64,000 nucleotides of DNA from Albidovulum sp. (lineage in GTDB: Bacteria > Pseudomonadota > Alphaproteobacteria > Rhodobacterales > Rhodobacteraceae): assembly GCA_028823855.1 (NCBI GenBank), contig JAPPFL010000048.1:62001-126000 (forward strand). Direction: 5' to 3'. The position numbers and the translations under genes are program-made. Position 1 is the first letter of the stretch. Every line of letters begins with the position of its first letter. Shown one piece after another: positions 8,726-17,886 of the stretch. The notes under the pieces are model-generated. The model was given only the letters and a program-made list of their open reading frames with translations. It did no database searches and was not told the origin of the DNA.

Positions 8726-9787
8726 TCAGGATTTCCAAACAAGGCGGTAGCGAGACAATACGGAAGAACACAGGAAAAAGATCAGAATTATCGCCTGCAT
8801 AGCCGCTACGATCGCTGATGATACATCCGCGATGACTTGCATGAAGAGACCGCCCTGGGCCATTCCCCCGAAAAGAATGGCTGCCACGCCTATGGCCAGG
8901 GGACGCAATCCGGCGATGACGCCAACGATTATTCCAGTCGAACCAAGTCCCAGCAAGAACCCCTGGCTAATCCTGAAGTCCACTCCGAATGTCTGCGACA
9001 CGCCTCCTAGACCTGCAAGACCGCCGGAAATTATCAAAACGATCACTGACATGCGGCTGGGATCGGTTCCCTTGAAGCGGGCGGCATCCGGGTTGGAGCC
9101 GAAGGCGCGCAGTTCGTAGCCGAACGTGGTCCGCGACAAGAGGATGTGAATCGCGAACACCGCTGCGATGGCCAAGGGAAAGGCCAGGGTAAGCTTGGTG
9201 CCCGCCAACAACGTCGGAATTCTTTCCGTTTCCGGTATCTGCGCGGTTTGGAGATAGTACTCGCCCGGCGCCATCCACAACCGGCTTGTTAGAAGATAGG
9301 ACAGAACGAACACAATTATGTAGTTCATCATCACCGTCGAGACGATTTCGTCCACTCTGAATCTGGTCTTAAGAACTCCGGCAAGCCCTCCGAGGGCCGC
9401 TCCGCCGACAAAACCCGCAACGACGAGAAGGGGCAGAAAGGCTATTCCCGGCAAATCGACGGATGAACTCAGCCAGTAGCCGAGCATGGCTCCCGCAAAC
9501 ACCTGGCCTTCCTGGCCGATGTTCCAGATCTTGGCCCGAAACGCGATACCGGTCGCCAGCCCGGCAAAGGCGAGCGGAATGGCCTTAACGCAGGTTCCAT
9601 AGATGCTGTCGAGATCACCGAACGCTCCAAGCGCCATGGCGTGGAACGCTTCGACGACGTCAACTCCGACGATCCATAGAAGCACTGAGGATGCCAGGAG
9701 TGCCAGCAGTATTGCGACGGAAGTGGAAGTAAGCGAAGCTAGCCACGCGGGCGTCGGACGTTTCTCGAAACTTAGTGTCCTTGCCAT
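8726..9787 (-). CDS. BMP-type nucleoside ABC transporter permease (NupP-like)
   Basis: This 353-residue polytopic membrane protein is the longer permease of the pair, with a short cytoplasmic N-terminus before the first membrane segment. Family motifs include GIAFRAKIWNIGQEGQVFAG and the coupling-loop sequence FGYELRAFGSNPDAARFKG. Its ATG directly follows the TAG of the ATPase gene with no gap, and its stop is one base from the next permease start, so the genes are translationally coupled. It forms a heterodimeric membrane channel with the NupQ-like partner. Confidence 0.92.
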   Translation of the reverse strand: MARTLSFEKRPTPAWLASLTSTSVAILLALLASSVLLWIVGVDVVEAFHAMALGAFGDLDSIYGTCVKAIPLAFAGLATGIAFRAKIWNIGQEGQVFAGAMLGYWLSSSVDLPGIAFLPLLVVAGFVGGAALGGLAGVLKTRFRVDEIVSTVMMNYIIVFVLSYLLTSRLWMAPGEYYLQTAQIPETERIPTLLAGTKLTLAFPLAIAAVFAIHILLSRTTFGYELRAFGSNPDAARFKGTDPSRMSVIVLIISGGLAGLGGVSQTFGVDFRISQGFLLGLGSTGIIVGVIAGLRPLAIGVAAILFGGMAQGGLFMQVIADVSSAIVAAMQAIILIFFLCSSVLSRYRLVWKS

Positions 9788-11356
9788 CTATATTCGATCG
9801 GCCGCGATTGGCTGCCCGGACGACAGGATTTTCTGCCCGGCCATCAGCAAGCCCAGCTGTTCAATCGTTACCGTGCCAGCATCAAATATGCCCATGAACT
9901 CGCCCTTGAACATGACCCCGATTCGATCGGATAGCGAAATTATGTCATCCAGTTCTTCCGACGCCAGCAGTATTGCGAACCCTTCCCCGCATTTTTTGAG
10001 GAGCAATTTGTGAACATATTCGATCACGCCGACATCCAGCCCTCGGGTCGGCTGATTGGCCAGAAGGCAGCACGAGGTCGACCAAAACTCGCGCGCAAGG
10101 ATAATCTTTTGCGCATTGCCTCCGGACAAGTTGCCGGTCTTGGCCTTGATGGAAGGAGTGACGATTTCGAAGTCGGAGATGCCTTTTGCGGCAAACGCTC
10201 CGATCCTGGAGAAATCCAGAAGTGCGTGACGAGAGAATGCCGGAGCCTTCTGCAGGCCGAGGATCATGTTTTCCTCGACAGTGAAATCGCCGACAAGTCC
10301 GTAGCGGTACCTGTCATCGGGGATATAGCCGATTCCTCGATCGATGGCGCTACGCGGCGTCTGGTTTGTGATGTCCTCGCTGTCCAGACGGATCTCGCCG
10401 CTCTCGATCTTGCGAGCGCCCACCAGCGCTTCGAACAATTCCTTTTGGCCGTTGCCGGCGACGCCGGCGATGCCCAGGATCTCGTTTGCATGTAGATCGA
10501 AAGCAACGCCGTTAAGCGCTAAACGTCCCTCGTCGTCCCTGACCTTCAGCCCCTGCACTTCCAGAATCTTTCCGCCTTTTTCGAGATTCTCCCTTTGCGG
10601 CTGAAACATAACGGTCCGGCCTACCATTAAATTGGTAAGTTCCGTCCTTGAAGTGCCGGAAGTTTCAACTGTCGAAACGACTTTCCCCTTGCGCAAAACC
10701 GTGACCCTGTTCGATTGCATGACTTCATTAAGCTTGTGCGTAATCAAGATGACCGAGAGACTGTCTGCGGTTATGCGGCGCATAATGCGAAATAGCTTTT
10801 CCGACTCCTGCGGCGTCAATGCCGCGGTCGGCTCGTCGAGAATGAGCAGCTCGGCGCCAAGATACAGAGCCTTGAGGATTTCAACCCATTGCTGTTCACC
10901 GACAGAGAGCCGACTGATTATTGCGTTGAAATCGACTTCGATTTCATAGCGACTGCAAATTTCGGCCAGGCGTTTCCGCGCATCGGCGAGATTTATCGAC
11001 CAGCCCGCTTCGTGCGTTCCGAGAACGATGTTCTCAATAACTGAAAACGTCTTCACGAGCACGAAGTGCTGATGCACCATGCCGACGCCGCGCGAAATCG
11101 CGTCGCGCGGAGACGAGTAGGACACCGGTATTCCATTGAGATGGATTTTTCCGGCGTCGGGTCGGTAGAATCCGTACAGGCACTGGGACAACGTAGATTT
11201 TCCCGCCCCGTTTTCGCCTAGCAAGCAATGAATCTCGCCGCGGCGAACGTCGAAGGAAGCGGAATCGACAGCGACGACGTCTCCGAAGCGCTTTGTGATC
11301 CGTTCCACTTTCAAGTGCGTGGCGTCGTTCAGGATTTCCCTTTCCCTAGACCCCAA
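9788..11356 (-). CDS. BMP-type ABC transporter ATPase with two ABC domains (NupO-like)
   Basis: The 522-residue protein has two tandem ABC domains, as in NupO and sugar ATPases of the MglA type. The first has an intact Walker A (LLGENGAGKSTLSQ), signature LSVGEQQWVE and Walker B LLILDEPTAALT. The second has the usual degenerate P-loop (GNGQKELFE), signature LSGGNAQKIILARE and ANQPTRGLD with Gln in place of the catalytic Glu. It energises the two downstream permeases. The start is uncertain: the longest frame opens with TTG at 11356, and an AGGGAAAGG further in could serve a slightly later non-ATG start. Confidence 0.9.
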   Translation of the reverse strand: MGSREREILNDATHLKVERITKRFGDVVAVDSASFDVRRGEIHCLLGENGAGKSTLSQCLYGFYRPDAGKIHLNGIPVSYSSPRDAISRGVGMVHQHFVLVKTFSVIENIVLGTHEAGWSINLADARKRLAEICSRYEIEVDFNAIISRLSVGEQQWVEILKALYLGAELLILDEPTAALTPQESEKLFRIMRRITADSLSVILITHKLNEVMQSNRVTVLRKGKVVSTVETSGTSRTELTNLMVGRTVMFQPQRENLEKGGKILEVQGLKVRDDEGRLALNGVAFDLHANEILGIAGVAGNGQKELFEALVGARKIESGEIRLDSEDITNQTPRSAIDRGIGYIPDDRYRYGLVGDFTVEENMILGLQKAPAFSRHALLDFSRIGAFAAKGISDFEIVTPSIKAKTGNLSGGNAQKIILAREFWSTSCCLLANQPTRGLDVGVIEYVHKLLLKKCGEGFAILLASEELDDIISLSDRIGVMFKGEFMGIFDAGTVTIEQLGLLMAGQKILSSGQPIAADRI

Positions 11357-11397
11357 GACTACGGCATGAAGTGAATTTCCGAATCCGGATCACGAGA

Positions 11398-11416
11398 TGC
11401 CGGTTGGGGCCCGGCA
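11398..11416 (-). terminator. Candidate intercistronic hairpin after the BMP binding-protein gene
   Basis: TGCCGG at 11398-11403 pairs perfectly with CCGGCA at 11411-11416 around a 7-base loop. It lies between the binding-protein gene and the ATPase gene. Hairpins in this place often stabilise binding-protein mRNA or partly stop transcription so that more binding protein than ATPase is made. No T-run follows. Confidence 0.35.
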
Positions 11417-11453
11417 AATCCCGCCATCCTGCGAAATGTTGCCGAAATGCGCT

Positions 11454-12491
11454 TTAGTCGGGCTTAGGAACGTCCACCAGGATTGGCACTTCCAGCTCGC
11501 CGGAGACGATTGCCGCTCTCGCAGTCGCGATCCGTCCCTTGAGCTCGTCTGAAACCTTGTCAGCCAATCCGTGGAATGGGGAAATGTCGCTGCCTCCTTC
11601 CGCAATGCCGAACCACACGGGATCCTCGTTTCCGGCAAAAGGCTGGCCCGCCGTCTCGTGGTTGTACCATTCGTCAAGAATCCAGCGCAGGCCGGGCTCC
11701 CAGTGAAGCTGCGTACCGCTCAGCACAACGTCCGGCGCCATGCTGGAAGTGTCCTTGTATTTGCTCAGGCAGTAAATTTGCCTATTCACGCAAGCTTCAA
11801 AAACCTCCCCGGCCATCTGGTATACGACATCCGCGCCGGCCGCGACCTGAGCATATGTCGCCTCAATCGCCTTTGGAGGATCATACCAGGATTCGATGAA
11901 CGTCAACTTCAATTTGATGTCGGGATTGACCGTTCTCGCCCCGGCCCTCAACGCATTCAGTTGGTCATTGATGTCGTCGGCTGGAAAGCTACCGACGGCG
12001 CCAATAACTCCCGTCTCTGAAATGCCGGCGGCTAGGATCCCCAGAAGATAAGCGGCTTCGTGAACCCGGCCGTAGACGAGGTAGTGATTTTCACCTGTAT
12101 TGTAATTTCCGCTGCCGAGGGATACCCACATAATTTCCGGAAAGGCGGATTGAAGATTTTTGATCTGATCGCTGTGGGCGGATGCGCTGAGTATGATGTC
12201 GTATTTGCCCGATTTGGCAAGCAGGCGCATTACAGCTTCCGCCTGTTCACCGTAAACCGCGTCATGCTCATCGTAAGTGACGGTCAAATCGTGCGGTTTG
12301 TCCTCGGCCAAAACGTCGAGCGTCTCTTGAACGAGCTTGTCCCAAACGGCTTCGGGGCCAACTGAATACATTAGCGCTATGCGAACTTGGTCCGGCTTGC
12401 CAGCGGCGGTCGCGACGCTGAATTGCCACATCACCGCTAGCAACAGCCACATGACGCCTACCATTCGCCGCAATAAAAATTTGAAAGTCAT
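11454..12491 (-). CDS. BMP-family (Med/PnrA-like) nucleoside-binding lipoprotein or periplasmic protein
   Basis: The 345-residue protein begins with MTFKFLLRRMVGVMW and a hydrophobic signal segment ending near AAG at residue 30, followed by a basic-membrane-protein-type binding domain. Family features include RIALMYSVGPEAVWD, the segment YLLGILAAGISETGVIGAVGS and a C-terminal VSDELKGRIATARAAI typical of this fold. No lipobox cysteine is visible, so it is probably a soluble periplasmic protein. GGGAGG precedes the ATG at 12491. It is the first gene of the transporter operon and captures the ligand, probably a purine nucleoside or related heterocycle. Confidence 0.9.
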   Translation of the reverse strand: MTFKFLLRRMVGVMWLLLAVMWQFSVATAAGKPDQVRIALMYSVGPEAVWDKLVQETLDVLAEDKPHDLTVTYDEHDAVYGEQAEAVMRLLAKSGKYDIILSASAHSDQIKNLQSAFPEIMWVSLGSGNYNTGENHYLVYGRVHEAAYLLGILAAGISETGVIGAVGSFPADDINDQLNALRAGARTVNPDIKLKLTFIESWYDPPKAIEATYAQVAAGADVVYQMAGEVFEACVNRQIYCLSKYKDTSSMAPDVVLSGTQLHWEPGLRWILDEWYNHETAGQPFAGNEDPVWFGIAEGGSDISPFHGLADKVSDELKGRIATARAAIVSGELEVPILVDVPKPD

Positions 12492-13973
12492 CCTCGAATC
12501 CTCCCCTCGATGATATTTGCCCCAATCGGGCGCTTGTTCAAGGCGCCGCGCGCCATAGCCGCTCTCGCACGGAAAGGACTGGGGCAGGCCACAAATTGCC
12601 TTCGCGGTTCAAACAAGCGCAAGCGGTGCGGTATCTGCAATCCTATATATCGCGGTCTACTTTGGGTCAATTGCTGACGCCTCGGCGCCGGTAAATTGCC
12701 CGCCTGATTGGCGCCGTGAATCGCAGCGTTGCCGAACTACGCCAATGCCGCTTTGCCCAGACAGATCATCCACAGGTATTGAAGTGTTCCGAATCGCATA
12801 ATGGCTTTGCGGATTCTCTTACTGCGGAGCGACCCGCGTCAGCCTCAAAGAATTCTCCGAGATCGAAAGAACGCAGTCGCTTCGCGGTATTGAAAGGGGG
12901 CTTTCGAACTAGCCTTCATTCGCTACGCCAAAGGAGGCGTTCAATCATTCGATTGCACCTTGGCAGCATGGAAATCTGATTTTTGAAATCGCCCGGCGGA
13001 TTCGAATTGCTTGACCTATTCGAGTTTCGGGCAACGACGTTGCGGAATTGGGAGTGTGAAGCGCATTAGATTTGCTGTGATTTCAAATTCTCGAATGTCT
13101 CGCAGGCCGATGCATCGGCAATTCATCCAAATGGCGGAGACAAAGCGCGAATTCGCGCTCGCAGCTGGCAATTGAACAGCATTGCGATGGCCGCTTGGCC
13201 GATCACGATTTTTGCTCCGCGAACTGCATTTTGCGCCAACCATCGCCAGGTTGCCTTAAAGACAGACGCGCGGGCCGATTTGCGCAATTCTCAAAATATG
13301 CACCCGCGGAAGATTCGATTTCGGCGAAAGTGCGTCGGTCGGCCGTACGCGGCAGCCATTCGATCAGTTGCGTTCAAGAGTCGAAAGCAGCACAATACGA
13401 TGCTGGTTGCAGAAATGCTTATCCTCAAATGGGTGTTCGAAAGCGGCAAGGGGATGACGACGAACGCCTGCGGGACCATATCCTCCCGTACACGGCCGAA
13501 AGCCGAGAAGATGGCGGCCGCGTTGACTCGAGAATTTCGCAGGCGATGCGAGTCCGCGCCTCGATTGTAGAGTTGACGCGTTATCGCGTCTTCGCGGATG
13601 GCTTCAGGGACGCACTTGAGCAACGCCCGCGGAAATACCGGATAATCCGCATGCAAAAAAGAGCACGGGAGGCAAGGCCGACCAAGCTGGCCGCTGGGCT
13701 CGAACCGACCGGGTTGTCCATCTTGTCTTCCAGCCTCACGATTCAGCGATTCCGATACGTACGATGCTACAAGCCGGGCGAAAAGAAAATTTTGGAATTT
13801 CCGCAAAATGCGAATGCCGGCTGATGCCGCGAATACCGGTCCTCAACGCTGAATATGCCCGCCAGACGCAAATTCGGTGACGACGACTGAAATCACGTCC
13901 TTGACATGCGTCAAGATCAGGTTCACGCTTCCTGCAACCAAATTCAGGCAAGCATTAAGCCGGAGGAGACGGA
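12492..13973. other. Long non-coding stretch with one possible gene remnant
   Basis: Nearly 1.5 kb separates the divergent binding-protein gene from the cyclase operon. Longer open frames on both strands around 13170-13820 have no start signal and unnatural composition, apart from the possible remnant listed separately at 13330-13690. Promoters for both flanking operons must lie here. Confidence 0.5.
13330..13690 (-). pseudogene. Possible remnant of a protein-L-isoaspartate O-methyltransferase gene
   Basis: The minus-strand translation contains RVNAAAIFSAFGRVREDMVP followed by QAF and, further on, LPLSNTHLRISI and SIVLCCFRLL. The spacing recalls the N-terminal region of PCMT proteins (RVLAAM..VPRE.FVP, LPIG....ISQP, IVALM.ELL). 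The SAM-binding motif that should follow is not recognisable and there is no start signal. I regard it as a possible decayed fragment; chance similarity cannot be excluded. Confidence 0.25.
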
Positions 13974-14954
13974 ATGTGCGGACTGTCAGTTGAAGAACTG
14001 GAAAGACTCAGGAAGGAACTCCAGCCCGATCCGTTATTGGACAAGGGCGGCCACAAGGTGTCGAAGAGTCCATGGGGCCCGGCGGACGAAATCGGACGTT
14101 TGAATTGGGTCACGCCGGATTCGGTGGCACGGATCATGGCGCGCATGGATGGGCGCAAGGTGTTCGACCTGAACGTAGTCTACGAATCCAGCATGCCGTC
14201 CTGGACCGAAGCGGGAGATCCGCCGTTCAGCATATGGATGACCCACACGCCAAAAGGCGAGATCGCCTACGGCCGTTCAGGCTACAGCGGCGAGATCCAC
14301 AAGGAATACAGCTATTCCGGCGACGCGATTTCGATGTACACCCACTGCGGAACTCACATAGATACTCTAAACCACATGGGCTATTGGGGAATGCAGTGGA
14401 ATGGCTGGACGCAGGACCAGCATCTGGGTTCGATGGTTTGGACAAAGGGAGGAAGCGATCGCTATCCGCCGGTCATCGCCCGCGGCGTCATGTTGGACGT
14501 GGCGGGCATGCAGGGCGTAGACATTTTGCCGCCGCACTACGAAATAACGCCAAAAGACGTAAAGGACACAGCCAAACGGCAAGGCGTGCGATTCCGAAAA
14601 GGCGATGTCGTGCTTGTGCGGACAGGGCGCATGCGCATGTGGCCGAACAAGGAGTACCTGGACGGTTCGCCCGGCATAAACGTGGATACAGCCCGCTGGC
14701 TATGCGAAGAGGCGGGCGCCATGTGCATCGGCAGCGACAATATCGGGCTTGAACCGCAGCCGTATTACAACCAGTATGCGCCAGTGCACTGCTATATGTT
14801 TGCCACCGCGGGGGCGCAAATCATCGAGGTTATCAACATGGAGGAGATTGCGGCCGAGAAAGTTTACGAGTTTGCCTTCATGGGATTTCCGATGAAGATA
14901 TTCGGCGCAACCGGTGCGCCGATGCCGTCCGTCGCGGTTCCGCTCAAGGACTAG
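13974..14954 (+). CDS. Cyclase-family (kynurenine-formamidase-like) metal-dependent hydrolase
   Basis: The 326-residue protein belongs to the cyclase family that includes bacterial kynurenine formamidase and isatin hydrolase, which hydrolyse formamides or cyclic amides. The metal-binding motif HCGTHIDTLNH sits near residue 123 and a C-terminal stretch with IGSDNIGLEPQPY fits the larger subgroup of about 320 residues. GGAGGAGACGGA precedes the ATG. It opens a six-gene plus-strand operon: the next gene begins three bases after its stop. In this context it could open a heterocyclic ring or remove a formyl group; the substrate is unknown. Confidence 0.88.
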   Translation: MCGLSVEELERLRKELQPDPLLDKGGHKVSKSPWGPADEIGRLNWVTPDSVARIMARMDGRKVFDLNVVYESSMPSWTEAGDPPFSIWMTHTPKGEIAYGRSGYSGEIHKEYSYSGDAISMYTHCGTHIDTLNHMGYWGMQWNGWTQDQHLGSMVWTKGGSDRYPPVIARGVMLDVAGMQGVDILPPHYEITPKDVKDTAKRQGVRFRKGDVVLVRTGRMRMWPNKEYLDGSPGINVDTARWLCEEAGAMCIGSDNIGLEPQPYYNQYAPVHCYMFATAGAQIIEVINMEEIAAEKVYEFAFMGFPMKIFGATGAPMPSVAVPLKD

Positions 14955-14957
14955 AAA

Positions 14958-15443
14958 ATGCTTAAGCCATTGCGTCTCGACAATATGGATATCGTCGTTA
15001 GGGACTTCCCGGCGATGGTGGACTTTTACAAAAACGTTCTCGGCCTGCCGCTCCACCCGCACGGGTATGAACCCGACAAGGGCTGGGCCATGTTCATGTG
15101 CGGCGATACCGACCTGGTATTGCTATCGGTTCCAAATGCGCCGCGGGACAGTCATCAGCGAACCGGCAACTACGTGAATGATCCCGCGGGAGTTCATTCC
15201 TTCGCCATACAGGTCGCCGACCTCGATGAGGCGATCGCCGACCTCGATGAGCATGGCGTCCAGTGGGCCGATAAAATGATGCACTACGGTGCCGGAGAAT
15301 TTCTCGAAAGTGCGCCGGATGGAGATTTCGACGGGATGTGGTACCGTTTCCGGTCGTTCTACGATCCCGAAGGCAATGTCACCCATCTCTGCGAGGTCCA
15401 TCCGCCCAAGGGATTTGACCGCGCAAAATTCAATAGAGGCTGA
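14958..15443 (+). CDS. VOC-superfamily (glyoxalase/dioxygenase fold) protein
   Basis: This 161-residue protein has the paired beta-alpha-beta-beta-beta modules of the vicinal oxygen chelate fold. The first module starts at LRLDNMDIVVRDFPAMVDFY and the second at HSFAIQVADLDEAIADLDEHG, ending in FYDPEGNVTHLCEV, where the glutamate is a likely metal ligand. VOC proteins include dioxygenases, glyoxalases and isomerases. The sequence ADLDEAIADLDE arises from a 15-bp direct repeat inside the gene. The gene lies three bases from both neighbours, so it is an integral part of the operon. Confidence 0.85.
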   Translation: MLKPLRLDNMDIVVRDFPAMVDFYKNVLGLPLHPHGYEPDKGWAMFMCGDTDLVLLSVPNAPRDSHQRTGNYVNDPAGVHSFAIQVADLDEAIADLDEHGVQWADKMMHYGAGEFLESAPDGDFDGMWYRFRSFYDPEGNVTHLCEVHPPKGFDRAKFNRG

Positions 15444-15446
15444 CCC

Positions 15447-16367
15447 ATGAGCAAGTTGCCAAGGCTGACCTATTGCATGACGATAGGCTTGGACGCAATG
15501 TCTCTGTGGATCACATCGTTCAAGACAAACAATCCGAGCATGCTTTCGCGCGGCGAACTGGATGTCATCGGCTGTCGCCGGGTTTTGGCAATCCTGGACC
15601 GGTTCGATATCAAGTCAACTTTTCTAGTTCCGGGGCATACAGCGCTCGCGTATCCTGGTCTGGTAAAGGAGATCGCCGGCCGGGGTCACGAATTCGCCTA
15701 TCACGGGTGGATGCACGAGGACCCGCGCGACTTCACTAAAGACGAGCAAAGATTGATTATTGAGCGCGGACTAGAGGCGGTGCAACTGGTCACCGGCACG
15801 CGTCCCCGCGGACACGTAGCTCCGGCGTGGAACATGAGTACCGACACCATCGATCTGATTGAAGAGTTCGGCTTCGAGTTCGACGGCAGCCGCATGGCGA
15901 CGGACCATTTGCCGGTATACGTTCGCAAGGGCGACACCTGGTCTAGGGACGCGCCGTTCCAGTTTGGCGAATTGACGGACATTGTCGGCTTGCCGGTAGC
16001 CTGGATCATGGACGACGTACCGATGTTCGAGTTCGCCTGGGGTGAAATCCCGGGATTGAAGGCGCCCTCGCAAGTTGAGGAGATGTGGAACGGAGAATTG
16101 GAATACGCGGTCGAGAATTGTCCGGGCGGCGTGTTCAACTTGACGGTTCATCCGCAGTCCATCGCGCGCGGCGCTCGAATCCGCGTGCTTGAACGGTTGC
16201 TGCAGCATGCCAGCGATCATTCCGATGTTACTTTCATGAAGCAATCGAAATACGTCGAGCTGTGGAGGGCGGAAAATCCTCGCGAAAAGTGGCGAAAGGA
16301 AAATCCCGAGCTTGCGGGCGACGGCTCAATCCGGGTTCTGCCATCCATGGCAAAGGGCGAGGATTGA
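15447..16367 (+). CDS. NodB-type polysaccharide deacetylase family hydrolase (PuuE-like)
   Basis: The 306-residue protein carries the NodB homology domain, which in bacteria includes chitin and peptidoglycan deacetylases and the cofactor-independent allantoinase PuuE. The first motif is altered to TIGLDAMSLW with an Asp, the second is FAYHGWMHED with the paired histidines, and the third is RGHVAPAW. No signal peptide is present, which argues for a cytoplasmic small-molecule amidohydrolase over a cell-wall enzyme. It is tightly coupled to the VOC gene and overlaps the following SDR start by four bases. Confidence 0.85.
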   Translation: MSKLPRLTYCMTIGLDAMSLWITSFKTNNPSMLSRGELDVIGCRRVLAILDRFDIKSTFLVPGHTALAYPGLVKEIAGRGHEFAYHGWMHEDPRDFTKDEQRLIIERGLEAVQLVTGTRPRGHVAPAWNMSTDTIDLIEEFGFEFDGSRMATDHLPVYVRKGDTWSRDAPFQFGELTDIVGLPVAWIMDDVPMFEFAWGEIPGLKAPSQVEEMWNGELEYAVENCPGGVFNLTVHPQSIARGARIRVLERLLQHASDHSDVTFMKQSKYVELWRAENPREKWRKENPELAGDGSIRVLPSMAKGED

Positions 16368-17122
16368 CCTCGAGTTTCCGAAAGAAGATTCTGATCATAG
16401 GCGGCGGCGCGCCGCCTGGCAGCGCGATCGTGGGGCACCTATCCGGCACTGGAAGCCTTGTCGCATTCAACGGCGGATGCCAGGAGCAGGGATTGGAACT
16501 CGCCAAAGCAACTGGCGCGACTTTCATACCCGGCGACTGGCAGCCGGAGGACGGCGTCGACCGAATTGTTTCGGATGCCGTCGACGCTTTGGAAGGGCTA
16601 GACGGCCTTGTCTGGGCGGGCAATTCCACGCACGCGGCACGTATCTCGGAGACGACCGATTCCGCATGGGATGCTGTGATCGAACATAATCTCGTGGCGC
16701 CGTTTAGATTTGCAAAAGCTGCTATGCCGCTACTATCCATTGGCGGCGGAATTGTGTTTGTTGCCTCCGGCGCAGCCGCCCGTACCGAGATGGAACTCGG
16801 CGCTTGTTCGGTCGCCGGGAGAGCGCTGCTGTGGCTGTCAAACATGCTTGCGGTCGAAGGCGGTCCACGCGGCATCGCGGCGAATGCCATCTGCGTTGGC
16901 GAAATCGATGCGGACGCGAGACCTTTCATCGATGAACCGCAGTTGCGAGATCTCGGACCAGCATTCGTGCCGCCGGCGGGGCGGCTGGCGTCGCCTGAGG
17001 ATGTCGCAAGAGCTGTTGAGTTCTTTCTTTTGCGGAATAACGGGACTTGCACCGGTACGTCGCTAACCGTTGACGGCGGGCTTCGCTCGGCTCTGAGAGC
17101 AAACAAGGTTCACGGCGCATGA
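16364..17122 (+). CDS. SDR-family oxidoreductase lacking the catalytic Tyr-Lys pair
   Basis: The 252-residue protein is a short-chain dehydrogenase/reductase with an atypical nucleotide loop, ILIIGGGAPPGSAI, and the usual C-terminal TSLTVDGGLRSAL. Where active members have Tyr-x-x-x-Lys, this one reads CSVAGRALLWLSNMLAVEGG, so both the Tyr and the Lys are missing. It may be a non-catalytic partner of the next SDR or use different chemistry. I place the start at TTG 16364, which overlaps the TGA of the preceding gene as TTGA and has AAGGGCGAGGA upstream; a longer in-frame extension to 16262 lies within the preceding gene and is unlikely. Confidence 0.8.
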   Translation: MTSSFRKKILIIGGGAPPGSAIVGHLSGTGSLVAFNGGCQEQGLELAKATGATFIPGDWQPEDGVDRIVSDAVDALEGLDGLVWAGNSTHAARISETTDSAWDAVIEHNLVAPFRFAKAAMPLLSIGGGIVFVASGAAARTEMELGACSVAGRALLWLSNMLAVEGGPRGIAANAICVGEIDADARPFIDEPQLRDLGPAFVPPAGRLASPEDVARAVEFFLLRNNGTCTGTSLTVDGGLRSALRANKVHGA

Positions 17123-17886
17123 ACGCGCCGCGAAGGCAACGCGCATTTGTAACCGGCGGCACGTCGGGAATCGGACGCGCGATCGTGGAACACCTGGCAA
17201 TATCGGGCATGAATGTGATTTTCACGGGAAGGAATCAAGAAAGGGCGGCGGCCGTTTGCTCTGCGACCGGCGCACGGTTCATCGCTGCCGATGCGACGGA
17301 CCGCGCAGCTTGCGACGCGGCGTTTGCAGAGGTATCCGCTCTGTTCGACGGCGCGCCGGACCTGTTCGTTTCATGCGCGGCCATCGTGTTCGAATCGCCT
17401 TTGACTGATACGCCGGATGTGATTTTCCGCGAAGTATTAGAGATTAATCTAACTTCGTCATTTCGGTATTCCCGAGCCTGCTTTGATGCCATGAAAGTCC
17501 TAGGGAAAGGCGCGATAGTGCATGTCGTGTCCGATGCCGCGTTGGTCGGCATTCATCATTTGCCCGCATATTCCGTTTCCAAGGCTGGACTCCTCGCGAT
17601 GTCGGAAGCCCTAGCGGCGGAGGCCGTGATGCATGGCGTGCGCGTCAACGCCATTTGCCCGGGCGCCGTCCACCCAGGCGTGCAGTCGACGCCAAAGGGA
17701 TACGAGCATCATGCCGAAGACGATTCAAAGTGGGCGCGCGCGCCCTCGGGACGGCATGGAAACGGCAAGGACATTTGCGACGCAGTGCTATGGCTTGCAT
17801 CCGATTCCGCATCGCACGTCGCGGGCGCCACGCTGCGGATCGACGGCGGCGCATCGGCGGCGATGCGGGGAGGTTCGCGTGGCTGA
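17119..17886 (+). CDS. SDR-family NAD(P)-dependent oxidoreductase
   Basis: The 255-residue protein is a classical SDR. TGGTSGIG near residue 13 binds the dinucleotide, the helix alphaE region gives NLTSSF, and YSVSKAG supplies the catalytic Tyr and Lys. The C-terminus has the usual ATLRIDGG. Its ATG overlaps the TGA of the preceding SDR as ATGA. The pairing of a motif-less SDR with an intact one suggests a hetero-oligomer. It probably oxidises or reduces a hydroxy or keto intermediate of the operon's pathway. Confidence 0.9.
   Translation: MNAPRRQRAFVTGGTSGIGRAIVEHLAISGMNVIFTGRNQERAAAVCSATGARFIAADATDRAACDAAFAEVSALFDGAPDLFVSCAAIVFESPLTDTPDVIFREVLEINLTSSFRYSRACFDAMKVLGKGAIVHVVSDAALVGIHHLPAYSVSKAGLLAMSEALAAEAVMHGVRVNAICPGAVHPGVQSTPKGYEHHAEDDSKWARAPSGRHGNGKDICDAVLWLASDSASHVAGATLRIDGGASAAMRGGSRG

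Noticed and set aside
13195-13824. Plus-strand frame of 209 codons
   Set aside because: No start signal, no motif, and it overlaps antiparallel the possible PCMT remnant. Composition looks like non-coding DNA.
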